A stretch of DNA of 45,388 nucleotides, taken from contig CANKAJ010000024.1 in NCBI GenBank assembly GCA_947479645.1, forward strand, positions 1 through 45,388. Reading direction: 5' to 3'. This document shows, in pieces, positions 33,388 through 42,423 of this stretch. Every line of letters begins with the position of its first letter. Positions within the stretch are counted from its first letter, which is position 1. Made by a program: the position numbers and the translations under genes. The notes below the pieces were generated by a model. That model ran no database searches, had not been told where the DNA came from, and was given only the letters and a program-made list of their open reading frames with translations. Source of the DNA: Betaproteobacteria bacterium (GTDB taxonomy: Bacteria; Pseudomonadota; Gammaproteobacteria; Burkholderiales; SG8-39).

Positions 33388-34439
33388 AGGGGATGATGCG
33401 GGCAGTGGTGATCGATGCGCCGGGCGCGGCCGAGGTCATGCAGGTGCGCGATGTGCCGATTCCGGAGATGCGCCCAACCGATGTATTGATACGCGTCGAA
33501 GCCTGCGGCGTGTGCTTTCATGATGTGGTCACGCGCAATGGCGTGATGAAGCGCGGCATCAAGATGCCGGTGATTCCCGGGCACGAAGTCTCCGGTATTG
33601 TCGAGGCGGTCGGGCCGCAGGTGCGCGGTTTCAAGGCTGGCGATCGCGTGACCACGGCGCAGCGCCGGCATATCTGCGGCTATTGCATGTACTGCCGCAG
33701 CGGCCGCGAGACCTCCTGCGAGGAACGTGAATTTCTCGGTGACATCGGCCTGAATGGCGGCTATGCCGAATATGTCGCCGTGAGCCAGGATAATGTGTGC
33801 AGTGTGCCGGCCGGCGTGCCCCTCGATCAGGCAGCCATCTGCGCCTGTGCCATCGGCACCGAATTGAATGCCGTGCGCGACGTGGCGCATGTGCAGGCGG
33901 GAGAGAAAGTGCTGGTCACCGGCGCCGGTGGCGGCCTGGGCATACACGGCATCCAGTTGGCGCGCCTGTCCGGCGGTTACGTGGTCGCCGTCACGTCTTC
34001 TGCCGAGAAGGCCAAAATCATTGCCGAGCATGGCGCCCATGAAGTGCTGCTGGTGAAGCGCGACGAGGATTTCTCGGATGCGGTCAAGGCGGTGACCGGC
34101 GGTCTGGGCGTGGATGTGGCCATCGACAACGTCGGCAGTCCCACCTTCTCCGCCACGCGCCGTAGCCTTGCCATGGGGGCGCGCTGGATTTTCGTCGGGC
34201 AGGTGACCGGCGAATTCGTGAAGCTCAATCCGGCACAGTTGTTCATGCGCGACATCTCCATCAAGAGCGCCAAGAGCACCTCACGCAAGCAGTTGCAGGA
34301 TTCGCTGGAACTGGTGGCACGCGGACAGGTGAAGCCGGTGATCACCGGAGAGTTGCCGTTGTCGATGGCGCATCAGGCGCATCGTGAAGTGGAGTCCGGC
34401 CGTTCCACCGGGCGTATTCTGTTGAAGCCGGCGTTGTAA
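33384..34439 (+). CDS. Zinc-dependent alcohol dehydrogenase (MDR superfamily)
   Basis: A 351-residue medium-chain dehydrogenase. Catalytic zinc ligands fit Cys41 and His67 (GHEVSG); the structural zinc site is Cys98, Cys101, Cys104 and Cys112 (CGYCMYCRSGRETSC). The nucleotide-binding fingerprint is VTGAGGGLGIHGIQLAR. It should oxidise or reduce an alcohol/aldehyde intermediate with NAD(P). ATG 33384 overlaps the DUF35 stop. It may process the product of the retro-aldolase step; that is inference. Confidence 0.93.
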   Translation: MKGMMRAVVIDAPGAAEVMQVRDVPIPEMRPTDVLIRVEACGVCFHDVVTRNGVMKRGIKMPVIPGHEVSGIVEAVGPQVRGFKAGDRVTTAQRRHICGYCMYCRSGRETSCEEREFLGDIGLNGGYAEYVAVSQDNVCSVPAGVPLDQAAICACAIGTELNAVRDVAHVQAGEKVLVTGAGGGLGIHGIQLARLSGGYVVAVTSSAEKAKIIAEHGAHEVLLVKRDEDFSDAVKAVTGGLGVDVAIDNVGSPTFSATRRSLAMGARWIFVGQVTGEFVKLNPAQLFMRDISIKSAKSTSRKQLQDSLELVARGQVKPVITGELPLSMAHQAHREVESGRSTGRILLKPAL

Positions 34440-34464
34440 GCGTGCATCCAAGAAGGAGGTTCTG

Positions 34465-35562
34465 ATGTTCAACTACTGTTATCTGGCGCAGGTGCGTCGC
34501 CCGCTTGCTTTGCTTGCGCTCGCGGCGATGTTCATGCCGTCATTCGGCATCGCGCAGACCTACCCCGCTGATGATGCGAAGCTCTTTGAGGCAGCCAAAA
34601 AGGAAGGCACGGTGGTCTGGTATGAAAGCGGGCCGATCGAGCCCATGCTGGAAGTCGCCGCGGACTTCCAGAAGCTGTATCCCGGCGTCAAGGTCGAGGT
34701 GCTGCGCATTGTCGGCGTGCAGCAGTATCAGCGCTTCATGCAGGAGGTTCAGGCCAAGCGACATATGGCCGACATACTTCACATCAGCGATCAGCCCAGC
34801 ATGGCCGCGTTGGTCGCTGACGGGCATGTTGCCGACTGGAAGGTGCCGGCGCATGATCGCTATGCACCGGCCTTCCGGCTGCAGAATCACGCCTATGCCA
34901 ATGCGCTGCAGACCAGCGCCATCATCTATAACGTCAACAAGGTGACCGCGGAGGAAATCCGCATTCTGGAGGCGAGCTGGAAGGGCGTGCTTGACCCGCG
35001 TTTCAAGGGCCGCTTTGCCGTGACCGCCGCCAAGACCGGTGCCAGCTATGCCGGTGTGCATTTGTTCATGGACCCCAAGCTGCGCAAGGAATACGGCCCG
35101 GAGTTCCTGAAAAAGGTGGCGGCGCAAAAGCCCGCAATCTATGCAGGAACCCTGCAGGCCCTGGACAGGGTGGTCGCAGGTGAGCAGGCATTCACATACT
35201 GGTCCTGGGAAGCCGTTGGTTATACCCAGTGGCTGCAGGGGGCACCGGTACGCTGGCTGTTTCCGGCGCCGACACCCGAGTGGGGCAATTCCTGGCAGGC
35301 CGTCTCGAAATACGCACCGCACCCGAATGCCGCGCGACTGTTTCAGAACTGGTCGATGAGCGAAGCGGGTGCCATTTCCCTGCAGGAAAAATATGGCGTG
35401 GCCACCACTATTCGCGGCGTGGCTGACCGCCGCAAGGTCGCCAAGGAATCCTGGTACAAGCCGGTCAAGCAGCGCTACGACGTCGATTTCAAGCGCTGGG
35501 ACAACGACTATCACAAGGATATGGACCTGTGGGACAAGGCATTGCAGGAGGCGCGTCAATGA
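34465..35562 (+). CDS. ABC transporter periplasmic binding protein (family 1) 2
   Basis: A 365-residue exported binding protein, about two-thirds identical by eye to the one at 21748; long blocks such as [19 protein letters not shown] and [16 protein letters not shown] are the same. Signal peptide residues 1-30 end in FGIAQ. ATG 34465 has a very strong AAGGAGGT at 34453-34460. No second permease or ATPase accompanies it, so it probably feeds the same membrane complex, perhaps with a different ligand. The stop overlaps the phosphoglucomutase start by four bases. Confidence 0.9.
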   Translation: MFNYCYLAQVRRPLALLALAAMFMPSFGIAQTYPADDAKLFEAAKKEGTVVWYESGPIEPMLEVAADFQKLYPGVKVEVLRIVGVQQYQRFMQEVQAKRHMADILHISDQPSMAALVADGHVADWKVPAHDRYAPAFRLQNHAYANALQTSAIIYNVNKVTAEEIRILEASWKGVLDPRFKGRFAVTAAKTGASYAGVHLFMDPKLRKEYGPEFLKKVAAQKPAIYAGTLQALDRVVAGEQAFTYWSWEAVGYTQWLQGAPVRWLFPAPTPEWGNSWQAVSKYAPHPNAARLFQNWSMSEAGAISLQEKYGVATTIRGVADRRKVAKESWYKPVKQRYDVDFKRWDNDYHKDMDLWDKALQEARQ

Positions 35563-37190
35563 GACTGCATGCGCTTGCCGGCAAGCCGGCACCGGCCGAT
35601 TCATTGATCGATGTGAATGCGCTGCAGCGCGCCTACCGCGAACTGACCCCTGATCCGGCCAATGCCGCGCAACAGGTGAGCTTCGGCACCAGCGGCCATC
35701 GCGGCAACCCGTTCGACAGCAGTTTCAACGAGGCGCACATACTCGCCATGACGCAGGCCATCTGCGAATACCGGCAGGCGCAGGGAATCAGCGGGCCACT
35801 GTTCCTGGGCAAAGACGCCCATGCCGCGTCCGGGCCGGCTGAGCGCACCGCACTTGAGGTGCTGATTGCCAACGATGTTGCCGTGTGCGTGCAGCGTGAC
35901 GACGGATTCACGCCGACTCCGGTCATCTCGCATGCCATCCTGATTCACAACCGGGGTGCCACGCAGCCGCGTGCCGACGGCATCGTGATCACGCCATCGC
36001 ACAACCCGCCGGCGGATGGCGGATTCAAATACAACCCGCCGCACGGCGGCCCGGCCGACACCGATGTGACTGGCTGGATACAGGACCGCGCCAATGCGCT
36101 GCTGCGCGAGCGCAACGCCGGCGTGAAGCGTGTGCCGTATGCAACGGCGCGCCAATCGTCGCATTGCCAGGCAATCGATTTCGGTGACGCCTATATCGCC
36201 GATCTCGCCGCGGTGGTCGATATGGAAGCCATCCGGCGCTCAGGCATCAAGATCGGCGTCGATCCGCTCGGCGGAGCGGCAGTCGCGCTGTGGCAGCCGA
36301 TTGCGGAGCGCTATGGACTCAATATCGACATTGTGAATCCGTCAGTGGACCCGCGCTTTGGCTTCATGACGCTCGATCATGACGGCAAAATCCGCATGGA
36401 TTGCTCCAGCCCGTACGCCATGGCGGGCCTGGTCGCGCTGAAGGACCGATTCGACATTGCCTGGGGCAATGACGCCGACGTCGATCGTCACGGTATTGTC
36501 ACGCCTTCGGCCGGCCTGATGAATCCGAATCACTATCTGGCCGTCGCAATCCATTATCTGGTGACGCATCGGCCGCAATGGCCGGCTTCGGTCGTCATCG
36601 GAAAGACGCTGGTCAGCAGCACGCTGATCGACCGCGTGGCAAGCGACGTGGGGCGCCGCCTGTTCGAGGTGCCGGTGGGCTTCAAATGGTTTTCACCCGG
36701 ACTCTACGACGGCACACTGTGCTTCGGTGGCGAGGAGAGCGCCGGCGCCAGTTTCCTGCGTCGCGATGGTTCGGTGTGGACCACCGACAAGGACGGCATC
36801 ATCCTTGGGTTGCTGGCCGCGGAAATCACCGCAGTCACCGGCAAGGATCCGGCCGCGTATTACAACAGCCTGGCCGATCGCTTGGGACGCTTTCACTACA
36901 CGCGCATTGATTCGCCCGCGACGCGTGCCCAGAAGGATGCGCTGAAAAAGCTCTCGCCAGAGTCGGTGACAGCGCAGACCCTCGCTGGAGATCGCATCAT
37001 CGCCAAACTGGTGAATGCGCCGGGCAATGGCGCTGCGATCGGCGGCTTGAAGGTCGTGTCTGAGGGGGGCTGGTTTGCGGCGCGCCCATCGGGCACCGAG
37101 GATATCGTCAAGCTCTACGCGGAAAGTTCGCGAAGCCAGGCGCATCTGAACGAAATCATCGTCGAGGCGCAGGCGATCATTTCTGGGTGA
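35559..37190 (+). CDS. pgm: Phosphoglucomutase (alpha-D-glucose phosphate-specific)
   Basis: This 543-residue enzyme interconverts glucose 1-phosphate and glucose 6-phosphate. The phosphoserine loop is [12 protein letters not shown] with Ser147, the metal loop is NDADVDRHG, the sugar-binding loop is GGEESAG, and the phosphate-binding loop is RPSGTED. Length and motifs fit the bacterial Pgm type that begins with a SFGTSGHRG motif. ATG 35559 overlaps the binding-protein stop. It is metabolically out of place at the end of a catabolic operon, and may simply be carried by the promoter. Confidence 0.95.
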   Translation: MRLHALAGKPAPADSLIDVNALQRAYRELTPDPANAAQQVSFGTSGHRGNPFDSSFNEAHILAMTQAICEYRQAQGISGPLFLGKDAHAASGPAERTALEVLIANDVAVCVQRDDGFTPTPVISHAILIHNRGATQPRADGIVITPSHNPPADGGFKYNPPHGGPADTDVTGWIQDRANALLRERNAGVKRVPYATARQSSHCQAIDFGDAYIADLAAVVDMEAIRRSGIKIGVDPLGGAAVALWQPIAERYGLNIDIVNPSVDPRFGFMTLDHDGKIRMDCSSPYAMAGLVALKDRFDIAWGNDADVDRHGIVTPSAGLMNPNHYLAVAIHYLVTHRPQWPASVVIGKTLVSSTLIDRVASDVGRRLFEVPVGFKWFSPGLYDGTLCFGGEESAGASFLRRDGSVWTTDKDGIILGLLAAEITAVTGKDPAAYYNSLADRLGRFHYTRIDSPATRAQKDALKKLSPESVTAQTLAGDRIIAKLVNAPGNGAAIGGLKVVSEGGWFAARPSGTEDIVKLYAESSRSQAHLNEIIVEAQAIISG

Positions 37191-37270
37191 TGATATCAAT
37201 CATTACATCAATGATTATAAAGTAATGTATTTTTTATTAAAATGATAATAAAAAACTTGTAAAATTGATG

Positions 37271-37291
37271 GGCTCCTGCGCTACAGGAGCC
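37271..37291 (-). terminator. terminator between pgm and the minus-strand MFS gene
   Basis: GGCTCCTG (37271-37278) pairs perfectly with CAGGAGCC (37284-37291) around a 5-base loop. Read on the minus strand it is followed by an AT-rich tract with T-runs just beyond, so it should end the MFS operon; it may also stop the opposing pgm transcript. It lies 6 bp from the MFS stop. Confidence 0.65.
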
Positions 37292-37296
37292 TGAGT

Positions 37297-38532
37297 TCAA
37301 TGCCCGCCGCGATCGCCCGCGAGTTCGCGTGGTTGCATCAGCCGGAATGCGATGAGCGCAAGCAGCATCAGCATGGCCACCAGCAGGAAGGCCACGCCCC
37401 AGGCCAGTTGCGACATGCCGCCGGCCAGATCGAGCGCATAGCCGATCATCAGCGGCCCGACAAAGCCGCCGCTGTACCCCAGCATGGAATGCACTGCCAG
37501 CGTTGCGCCGCGGCGCGAGGGCTCGGCGGTGCCGGCCGCGCCGGCGGTCAGCGACGATGAGTCCAGCCACGCCACCAGGCCGTAGATCAGCAGCATCACC
37601 ACCGCGATGGTGTACGAAAGAGAACCGATGAATCCGATGCAGCCGCTCACCACGATGGAGGCCAGCATGGCCAGCGTGATCAGTTTGCGGCGTCCCCAGC
37701 GAATCGCCGTTTCGTTGCCGAGCACGCTGGCGAGCGTGCCGATCAGACCCAGCGCGGTCAGCACGTAATTCGGCGAGACGCGTGCCTCGGCGCCGGTGCT
37801 GAGCGCCACGTAAGCCAGAAAGGCCACGCCCCAGCCGCGCAGCGCATTCATTTCCAGCGTGTGCGCGCAATAGGCGAGCGCATAGGCCATGGCCGAGCGG
37901 TTGCGAAAGACCGCTCGGAAATCAAACAAGGCCTGGCCGTCGCTGGCTTTGGGCAAAGGGGTGGTCCGGCGCGGCACCAGCAGCGCCACCAGCAGCCAGG
38001 CCGCCATGGCCGTCAGCGCAGCCGTGATGAAAGTCGATTGCCAGCCGAACGCGTTGCTGAGCAGATCGGCGCACGAATAGGACAGCGCCCCGGAGACACC
38101 GATGCTGGCGGCGTGGCCCGTCACCGCGCGCGACAGCAACCTTGCATCCACCTGATCGGAGAGCAATTTGACACCGGTCATGTAGGTGCCGGCCCAGCCG
38201 ATGCCCGCCAGCCCGCGCAGCAGCAGCGCCGACCAGAATCCGTCGGCGAGCAGGCCGAACAGCAGATGCGCCGCGATCGTGCAGGCCACGCCAAACAGAT
38301 AGACCCGGCGCGCGTCGACGCGGTCGGTCAGGGTCACCAGGATGGGCACCGCGACCAGATAGCTGCCGTAGAACATCGCCGTGATCCAGCCGGCCTCGCT
38401 GTTGCTGATGCCCCATAGCGGCATCATGCCGGGCAGCAGCGCCGGCCAGAAAAAGGCGCCCATCTGCACCAGCACCTGCGCCGCGCATACTGCCGCGACC
38501 AGACGTGCTCCGGACAAGGTTGGAATCGGCAT
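37297..38532 (-). CDS. MFS transporter
   Basis: A 411-residue membrane protein with about twelve helices. The loop after helix 2 has the MFS pattern (LTDRVDARRVYLFG), repeated in degenerate form in the second half (ETAIRWGRRKLIT). It is the last gene of the minus-strand oxygenase operon and probably imports its substrate or exports an intermediate. ATG 38532 is used; the frame is open 18 codons further, but without hydrophobic character. The 116 bp before it hold no gene; a short set of TCAGT/TCATG-like direct repeats lies near 38625-38655. Confidence 0.85.
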   Translation of the reverse strand: MPIPTLSGARLVAAVCAAQVLVQMGAFFWPALLPGMMPLWGISNSEAGWITAMFYGSYLVAVPILVTLTDRVDARRVYLFGVACTIAAHLLFGLLADGFWSALLLRGLAGIGWAGTYMTGVKLLSDQVDARLLSRAVTGHAASIGVSGALSYSCADLLSNAFGWQSTFITAALTAMAAWLLVALLVPRRTTPLPKASDGQALFDFRAVFRNRSAMAYALAYCAHTLEMNALRGWGVAFLAYVALSTGAEARVSPNYVLTALGLIGTLASVLGNETAIRWGRRKLITLAMLASIVVSGCIGFIGSLSYTIAVVMLLIYGLVAWLDSSSLTAGAAGTAEPSRRGATLAVHSMLGYSGGFVGPLMIGYALDLAGGMSQLAWGVAFLLVAMLMLLALIAFRLMQPRELAGDRGGH

Positions 38533-38648
38533 GCGCCCTCTCAACGTGCGTTGCGGTGACATGCAAGCGCAGCTCCGTAACGACACCTTGGCCCGGACAT
38601 CCGTATCAGTCCGGTGCCCCTGGTGTCAGTCATGTGTCAGTTCATGGG

Positions 38649-39170
38649 TCAGACAATGAAGGTCATATTGCCCTGTGGCATTTCCCGGTTGATCAGCAGG
38701 ATTTTCTTCAGCTTGATTTTGATCACGCCCTGCAGCCGGACCAGCCGGTATTCCACTGAAGCAACGATGGTACTGATTTCACCCAGACCGATCTGGGTGT
38801 AATCGCCTGTTCGGGTCTCATAGATCACCTGGCTGGAAGCCACCCGGGTTGAGCCATCTTCATCAAGACCAAGGACCTCGATATTGGACACCATGTGCAC
38901 TGTGCGTGATCGCGGGTTCTGTGCCGGAAACGGCAACTGTTCCAGATGATAGACGCGCTCCTCACGACTGGGCGTGTCGTCGTACACCAGCGAAGCGGTG
39001 CGCTTCGCTGGCTGTGTTTCATCGATGGGGATCCAGTACAGCCCATCCGGCGCATACAGTCCCAGCCATTCGCGCAGTTGCATGGTGTCGAGCAGTCGCG
39101 CTTCCCGGTACAGGAGTTCCTCTGCTTCCGTTCGCGATATTGTTCTTGCCGGATCGTTCATCTGTCTCAT
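38649..39170 (-). CDS. Aromatic-ring-hydroxylating dioxygenase, beta subunit
   Basis: A 173-residue NTF2-like small subunit of a Rieske oxygenase. The segments EAEELLYREARLLD, WLGLYAPDGLYWIP and YHLEQLPFPAQNPRSRTVHMVSNI follow the family closely. Beta subunits have no cofactor and support the alpha3beta3 hexamer. ATG 39170 lies four bases after the alpha-subunit stop; ATG 39161 is an alternative. Together with the alpha gene it defines a two-subunit terminal oxygenase. Confidence 0.92.
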   Translation of the reverse strand: MRQMNDPARTISRTEAEELLYREARLLDTMQLREWLGLYAPDGLYWIPIDETQPAKRTASLVYDDTPSREERVYHLEQLPFPAQNPRSRTVHMVSNIEVLGLDEDGSTRVASSQVIYETRTGDYTQIGLGEISTIVASVEYRLVRLQGVIKIKLKKILLINREMPQGNMTFIV

Positions 39171-39174
39171 CCGA

Positions 39175-40497
39175 TCAATTTGAATTCATCAATCGACGCC
39201 ACTGCCGCCAGAACGCCCGGTGCACTGTTTCGCTCGAGGGCAGTCCCTCGATTTCACCGGAATCCAGGCGTTTCTCCTTTTCCATGCCGCGCTCCATGAT
39301 GAGCCAGGCGTCATCCGAGGCGCTCAGGCCCTGCTGATTGAGGGCAAACACTTCGACGTCGTCCACTGCGCCATATCCGGCCGGACCGTAAAAGCGTTCA
39401 TGGCTGCGCAGCATGCCCTGGTTGAATTCCTCCGGCGCGCCGTTCAGCGAGTACGGATAGATAGTGACTTCGGTCAGCGCCGGTCCGATGGGCCGCCAGA
39501 CGCGGATCTGGTTATGGATGAGCCCGAAGGTGGGGAATATGCAGCCCGCGCCCATGCCGAGCACCCAGCGCAGTTCCTCGTCGCCATAACGATCCCTCAA
39601 TGCGGAAAAATGCCCGGCGAAGGCGCCGGTGAAAAAATCGTCGTAGCCGACCACCGGCTTCTGGTTGATGCCGTGCCCGTGAACACCGCCGGTCACATTG
39701 CCCAGATTGCGATTCTTGCTCATCTCTGCCGCGGAACCGCCCTTGTGCACGCCAAAGTCGCCGGTTGTATCGCCGTACTTCGCCTGCAGTTGCACGAAGG
39801 AGCGGTGCGTGTACATGAAATGGTAGCCGTCGATAATGTTCTCGGACTGGAATTTCCAGTTGCCCTTGTACACGGCGACAAAGGGACGACCCTGCACGGT
39901 GATTTTTCCTTCAGGCGCCTGCGCGAGTTTGCGGTCGATCAACTGCCGTGCCGTCGGGCCGAGGTAATCGGCGAGCGGCACCACGTCCGGATTCAGGCTG
40001 GCAAAATAAAAGCCCCGGTAGTGATCGACGCGGGGCACCTTGCGCAGTCCTTCGGGCTTGTCGAAGCTGGCGGAATAGCCGCTGGGATCGTTTTCACCGG
40101 AAATTGCCTGCAGCCTGCCATCGACCGAATACTTCCAGGCGTGATAGGGACAGATGAAGTGCGGCGTGTTGCCGCGCAGTTCGCGGCAGACCGCAGCGCC
40201 GCGATGCACACAGCGATTGAGCATGACATGGATCTGTCCATCCTCTCCCCGCGAGACGATGACCGGTTGCAGGCCGATATGCGTGGTCTTGAAATCCCCG
40301 GCCTTGCCGAACTCGCTCTCATGTCCCATATAGACCCATATACGTGAGAACACCTGCTTTTGCTCGAGGTCGAATATCGCCTGGTCGGTATAGGCGCGGG
40401 CATGCACCCGGAAATGGCCGCCCGCGTCGTCGATGAGGGCATTGGCCGGTGCCGGGTCTGAAAAGTAGGGACTGACGCGCTGGATTTCCTGTGTCAT
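39175..40497 (-). CDS. Rieske [2Fe-2S] aromatic-ring-hydroxylating dioxygenase, alpha subunit
   Basis: A 440-residue catalytic subunit. Rieske cluster ligands are Cys96/His98 (CVHRG) and Cys116/His119 (CPYHAWKY). The mononuclear iron site is seen in IIDGYHFMYTH with His226 and His231, with Asp223 bridging the centres. It should use O2 and electrons from a ferredoxin/reductase to hydroxylate an aromatic acid; the pair with a beta subunit is like benzoate, anthranilate or phthalate-type oxygenases, but the substrate is not identifiable. No reductase or ferredoxin gene is in the window. ATG 40497 is preceded on the minus strand by GGAG. It overlaps nothing; the beta gene follows after 4 bp. Confidence 0.95.
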   Translation of the reverse strand: MTQEIQRVSPYFSDPAPANALIDDAGGHFRVHARAYTDQAIFDLEQKQVFSRIWVYMGHESEFGKAGDFKTTHIGLQPVIVSRGEDGQIHVMLNRCVHRGAAVCRELRGNTPHFICPYHAWKYSVDGRLQAISGENDPSGYSASFDKPEGLRKVPRVDHYRGFYFASLNPDVVPLADYLGPTARQLIDRKLAQAPEGKITVQGRPFVAVYKGNWKFQSENIIDGYHFMYTHRSFVQLQAKYGDTTGDFGVHKGGSAAEMSKNRNLGNVTGGVHGHGINQKPVVGYDDFFTGAFAGHFSALRDRYGDEELRWVLGMGAGCIFPTFGLIHNQIRVWRPIGPALTEVTIYPYSLNGAPEEFNQGMLRSHERFYGPAGYGAVDDVEVFALNQQGLSASDDAWLIMERGMEKEKRLDSGEIEGLPSSETVHRAFWRQWRRLMNSN

Positions 40498-40546
40498 GTG
40501 ATTCTCCTCTGTCCTGCTGCAGCCTGCCTTGGTGGCGATAACAGAA

Positions 40547-40574
40547 GTGCCGCTACGGCACCCGCCGCGGCGGG
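40547..40574 (-). terminator. double hairpin between tctC and oxygenase genes
   Basis: Two adjacent stems occur: GTGCCG/CGGCAC (40547-40552 and 40556-40561) and the perfect 14-bp palindrome CCCGCCGCGGCGGG (40561-40574). In the minus-strand transcript they lie 48 bp past the tctC stop. There is no long T-tract, so partial termination or mRNA processing/stabilisation is possible. Confidence 0.4.
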
Positions 40575-40621
40575 GCACGAGGGGCTCCGTGATCAGACGG
40601 CTCCCCGCAATCTGTTATGGA

Positions 40622-41605
40622 TTATTCCATCTGGATGTTGGCGATGCGGCCCACGTTGCGCCAGCGCTCGGTGTCTTCGCGCACCACACGCACGAGTTCT
40701 TCGGGCGTGCTGCCCACCGGCGTGAGGTCCAGTTCCTTGAACTTGCGCACCGTCTCCGGGTCGCGGAACATCCGGCGCACATCAGTCGAGATCTTCAGCA
40801 CGATGGCGCGCGGGGTTGCGGCCGGCGCCGAAATGCAGATCCAGGAATCGGCCTCGAACTTGGGCACGACTTCGGCGATGGCCGGAATCTCCGGCAATTC
40901 GCTGCTGCGTTTTGCGCTGGTGATGCCGACGGCGTTGAGGCGCTTCGCCTGCACATGCGGCATCACCACATTGACCGGGGCAAAGGTCATGGACACCTGG
41001 CCGGCGATGAGGTCGTTGATCCCCGGCGCCGTGCCCTTGTACGGAACGTGGACGATGTTGGTGCCAGTCATCCACTTGAACAACTCGGCGATCAGGTGGG
41101 TGCTGGTGGCATTGCCCGAGGTGGCGTAGGTGTATTTCCCGGGGTTGGCCTTGAGCGTTGCGATCAGTTCCGGTAGAGACTTCGCCACCGCGGGATTGAC
41201 CGCCAGCACGCTGGGAAAGGTTGCCACGATGGACACATGTTCGAAATCCTTCAGATTGTCATAGGGCACCTTGGGATTGAGCGCGGGCGGTCCGGACAAG
41301 GTGGCCGGCCCGCCGAGGAGCAGGGTGTGGCCGTCGGCCGTTGACTTGGCCACGAAGGTGAGGCCGATGGCGCCGCTGGCGCCGCCGCGGTTGTCCACCA
41401 GCATGGTCTGACCCCATAGTTCGCCGAGCTTCTGCGCCACCAGGCGCGCGATGATGTCCGATGCGCCGCCGGCGGCAAACGGCACCACCAGACGGACCTG
41501 TTTGGTCGGGAACGCAGTCGCATCGGCAGCCTGCGCGCTGGCGCCGGCGCTGCAGCCCATGCCCAGGCACAAGAGCACGGTGGCGGCGAGAGATTTTCTG
41601 ATCAT
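40622..41605 (-). CDS. TctC/Bug-family periplasmic substrate-binding protein 3
   Basis: A 327-residue exported binding protein: a signal peptide (LAATVLLCLGMGCSAGASAQA) and Bug motifs (FPTKQVRLVVPFAAGGASD, KSTADGHTLLLGGPAT, HVPYKGTAPGINDLIAGQVS). Like the other two Bug genes it has no TctA/TctB partner nearby. The likely ligand is the aromatic or carboxylic substrate of the operon. The start is ATG 41605, which has GGAGAAAG upstream; the frame is open to 41650 with a poorer site. Confidence 0.92.
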   Translation of the reverse strand: MIRKSLAATVLLCLGMGCSAGASAQAADATAFPTKQVRLVVPFAAGGASDIIARLVAQKLGELWGQTMLVDNRGGASGAIGLTFVAKSTADGHTLLLGGPATLSGPPALNPKVPYDNLKDFEHVSIVATFPSVLAVNPAVAKSLPELIATLKANPGKYTYATSGNATSTHLIAELFKWMTGTNIVHVPYKGTAPGINDLIAGQVSMTFAPVNVVMPHVQAKRLNAVGITSAKRSSELPEIPAIAEVVPKFEADSWICISAPAATPRAIVLKISTDVRRMFRDPETVRKFKELDLTPVGSTPEELVRVVREDTERWRNVGRIANIQME

Positions 41606-41664
41606 TGCTTTCTCCAAAGGTGTTGCAGTTCGGTAATCTTCAAGCGTCATGCTGCCAGTGTGCC

Positions 41665-42420
41665 TCAGTCCATGAAGCGTCCGCCGGACATGCTGAGTGT
41701 TTCACCGGTAATGTAGCCGGACTGCCGCGAGGCGAGGAACAAGGCGGAATGGGCTGCCTCATCGGACAGACCAACCCGGCCAACCGGAATCCCCTTGACC
41801 ATCTCGGCCAGTTCGGCGGGCGTTTTCCTGGCGACCTGAACATCAAACAAAGAGGTTGCAATCAAATTCACGGTGATCCCGCTGGGCGCCAGTTCCGCCG
41901 CCAGCACGCGCGAAAAGGTAATCAGCCCGCCCTTGGCCGCAGCGAAGGGTGCCACATGCTTGTGCACCCCGGCCTTCCCCGACATGGACACGAAGGAGAT
42001 GATGCGTCCGTAGCCCCGCGCCACCAGGCGCCGCGCCGCCTCCTTGATGCACAGGATGGGACCGATCAATTCCATGTTGATGATGGCTCGGTATTCATCA
42101 TCGGCAATGCTGAGCGCCGCGCCGGTCTTCACCGGCGCGGCCATCATGACCACAACCGACAAGCCATCCAGTGTTTTCTCGCAGGCGTCAAAGAAAGCCT
42201 TGATCGCCTGCGGATTGCCGAAATCCAGAGGGACGTTGGTGGTGCCCTCCAGCGGCGCCGGTTCCGCTGATCCGGTGCCGGCCAGCACGCCGACCGCCAC
42301 GCGTGCACCACGCTCGACAAACCCGCGCACGATGGCAGGGCCGCTGCCCAGATGCCCGCCGACCACCACCACCGGAGCGCCGGCGAACTCGTCCGCCCCA
42401 TTTTTTACCGAAACAACCAT
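41665..42420 (-). CDS. SDR-family protein with Tyr-to-Phe change in the catalytic motif
   Basis: A 251-residue short-chain dehydrogenase/reductase fold. The cofactor loop is GGHLGSGPA rather than TGxxxGxG, and the NNAG segment is MMAAP. The catalytic YxxxK reads FAAAK (Phe159, Lys163), the codon being TTC, while a serine (SFVSMSG) and the C-terminal ITGETLSMSGGRFMD remain. It is probably not a normal oxidoreductase; it may have a different chemistry or a non-catalytic role. ATG 42420 lies 3 bp from the MmgE/PrpD stop, firmly within the operon. Confidence 0.88.
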   Translation of the reverse strand: MVVSVKNGADEFAGAPVVVVGGHLGSGPAIVRGFVERGARVAVGVLAGTGSAEPAPLEGTTNVPLDFGNPQAIKAFFDACEKTLDGLSVVVMMAAPVKTGAALSIADDEYRAIINMELIGPILCIKEAARRLVARGYGRIISFVSMSGKAGVHKHVAPFAAAKGGLITFSRVLAAELAPSGITVNLIATSLFDVQVARKTPAELAEMVKGIPVGRVGLSDEAAHSALFLASRQSGYITGETLSMSGGRFMD

Positions 42421-42423
42421 GTG

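Noticed and set aside
39220..40347. 375-codon plus-strand open frame inside the Rieske alpha gene
   Set aside because: It lies wholly opposite a gene with intact Rieske and iron motifs; its product looks random.
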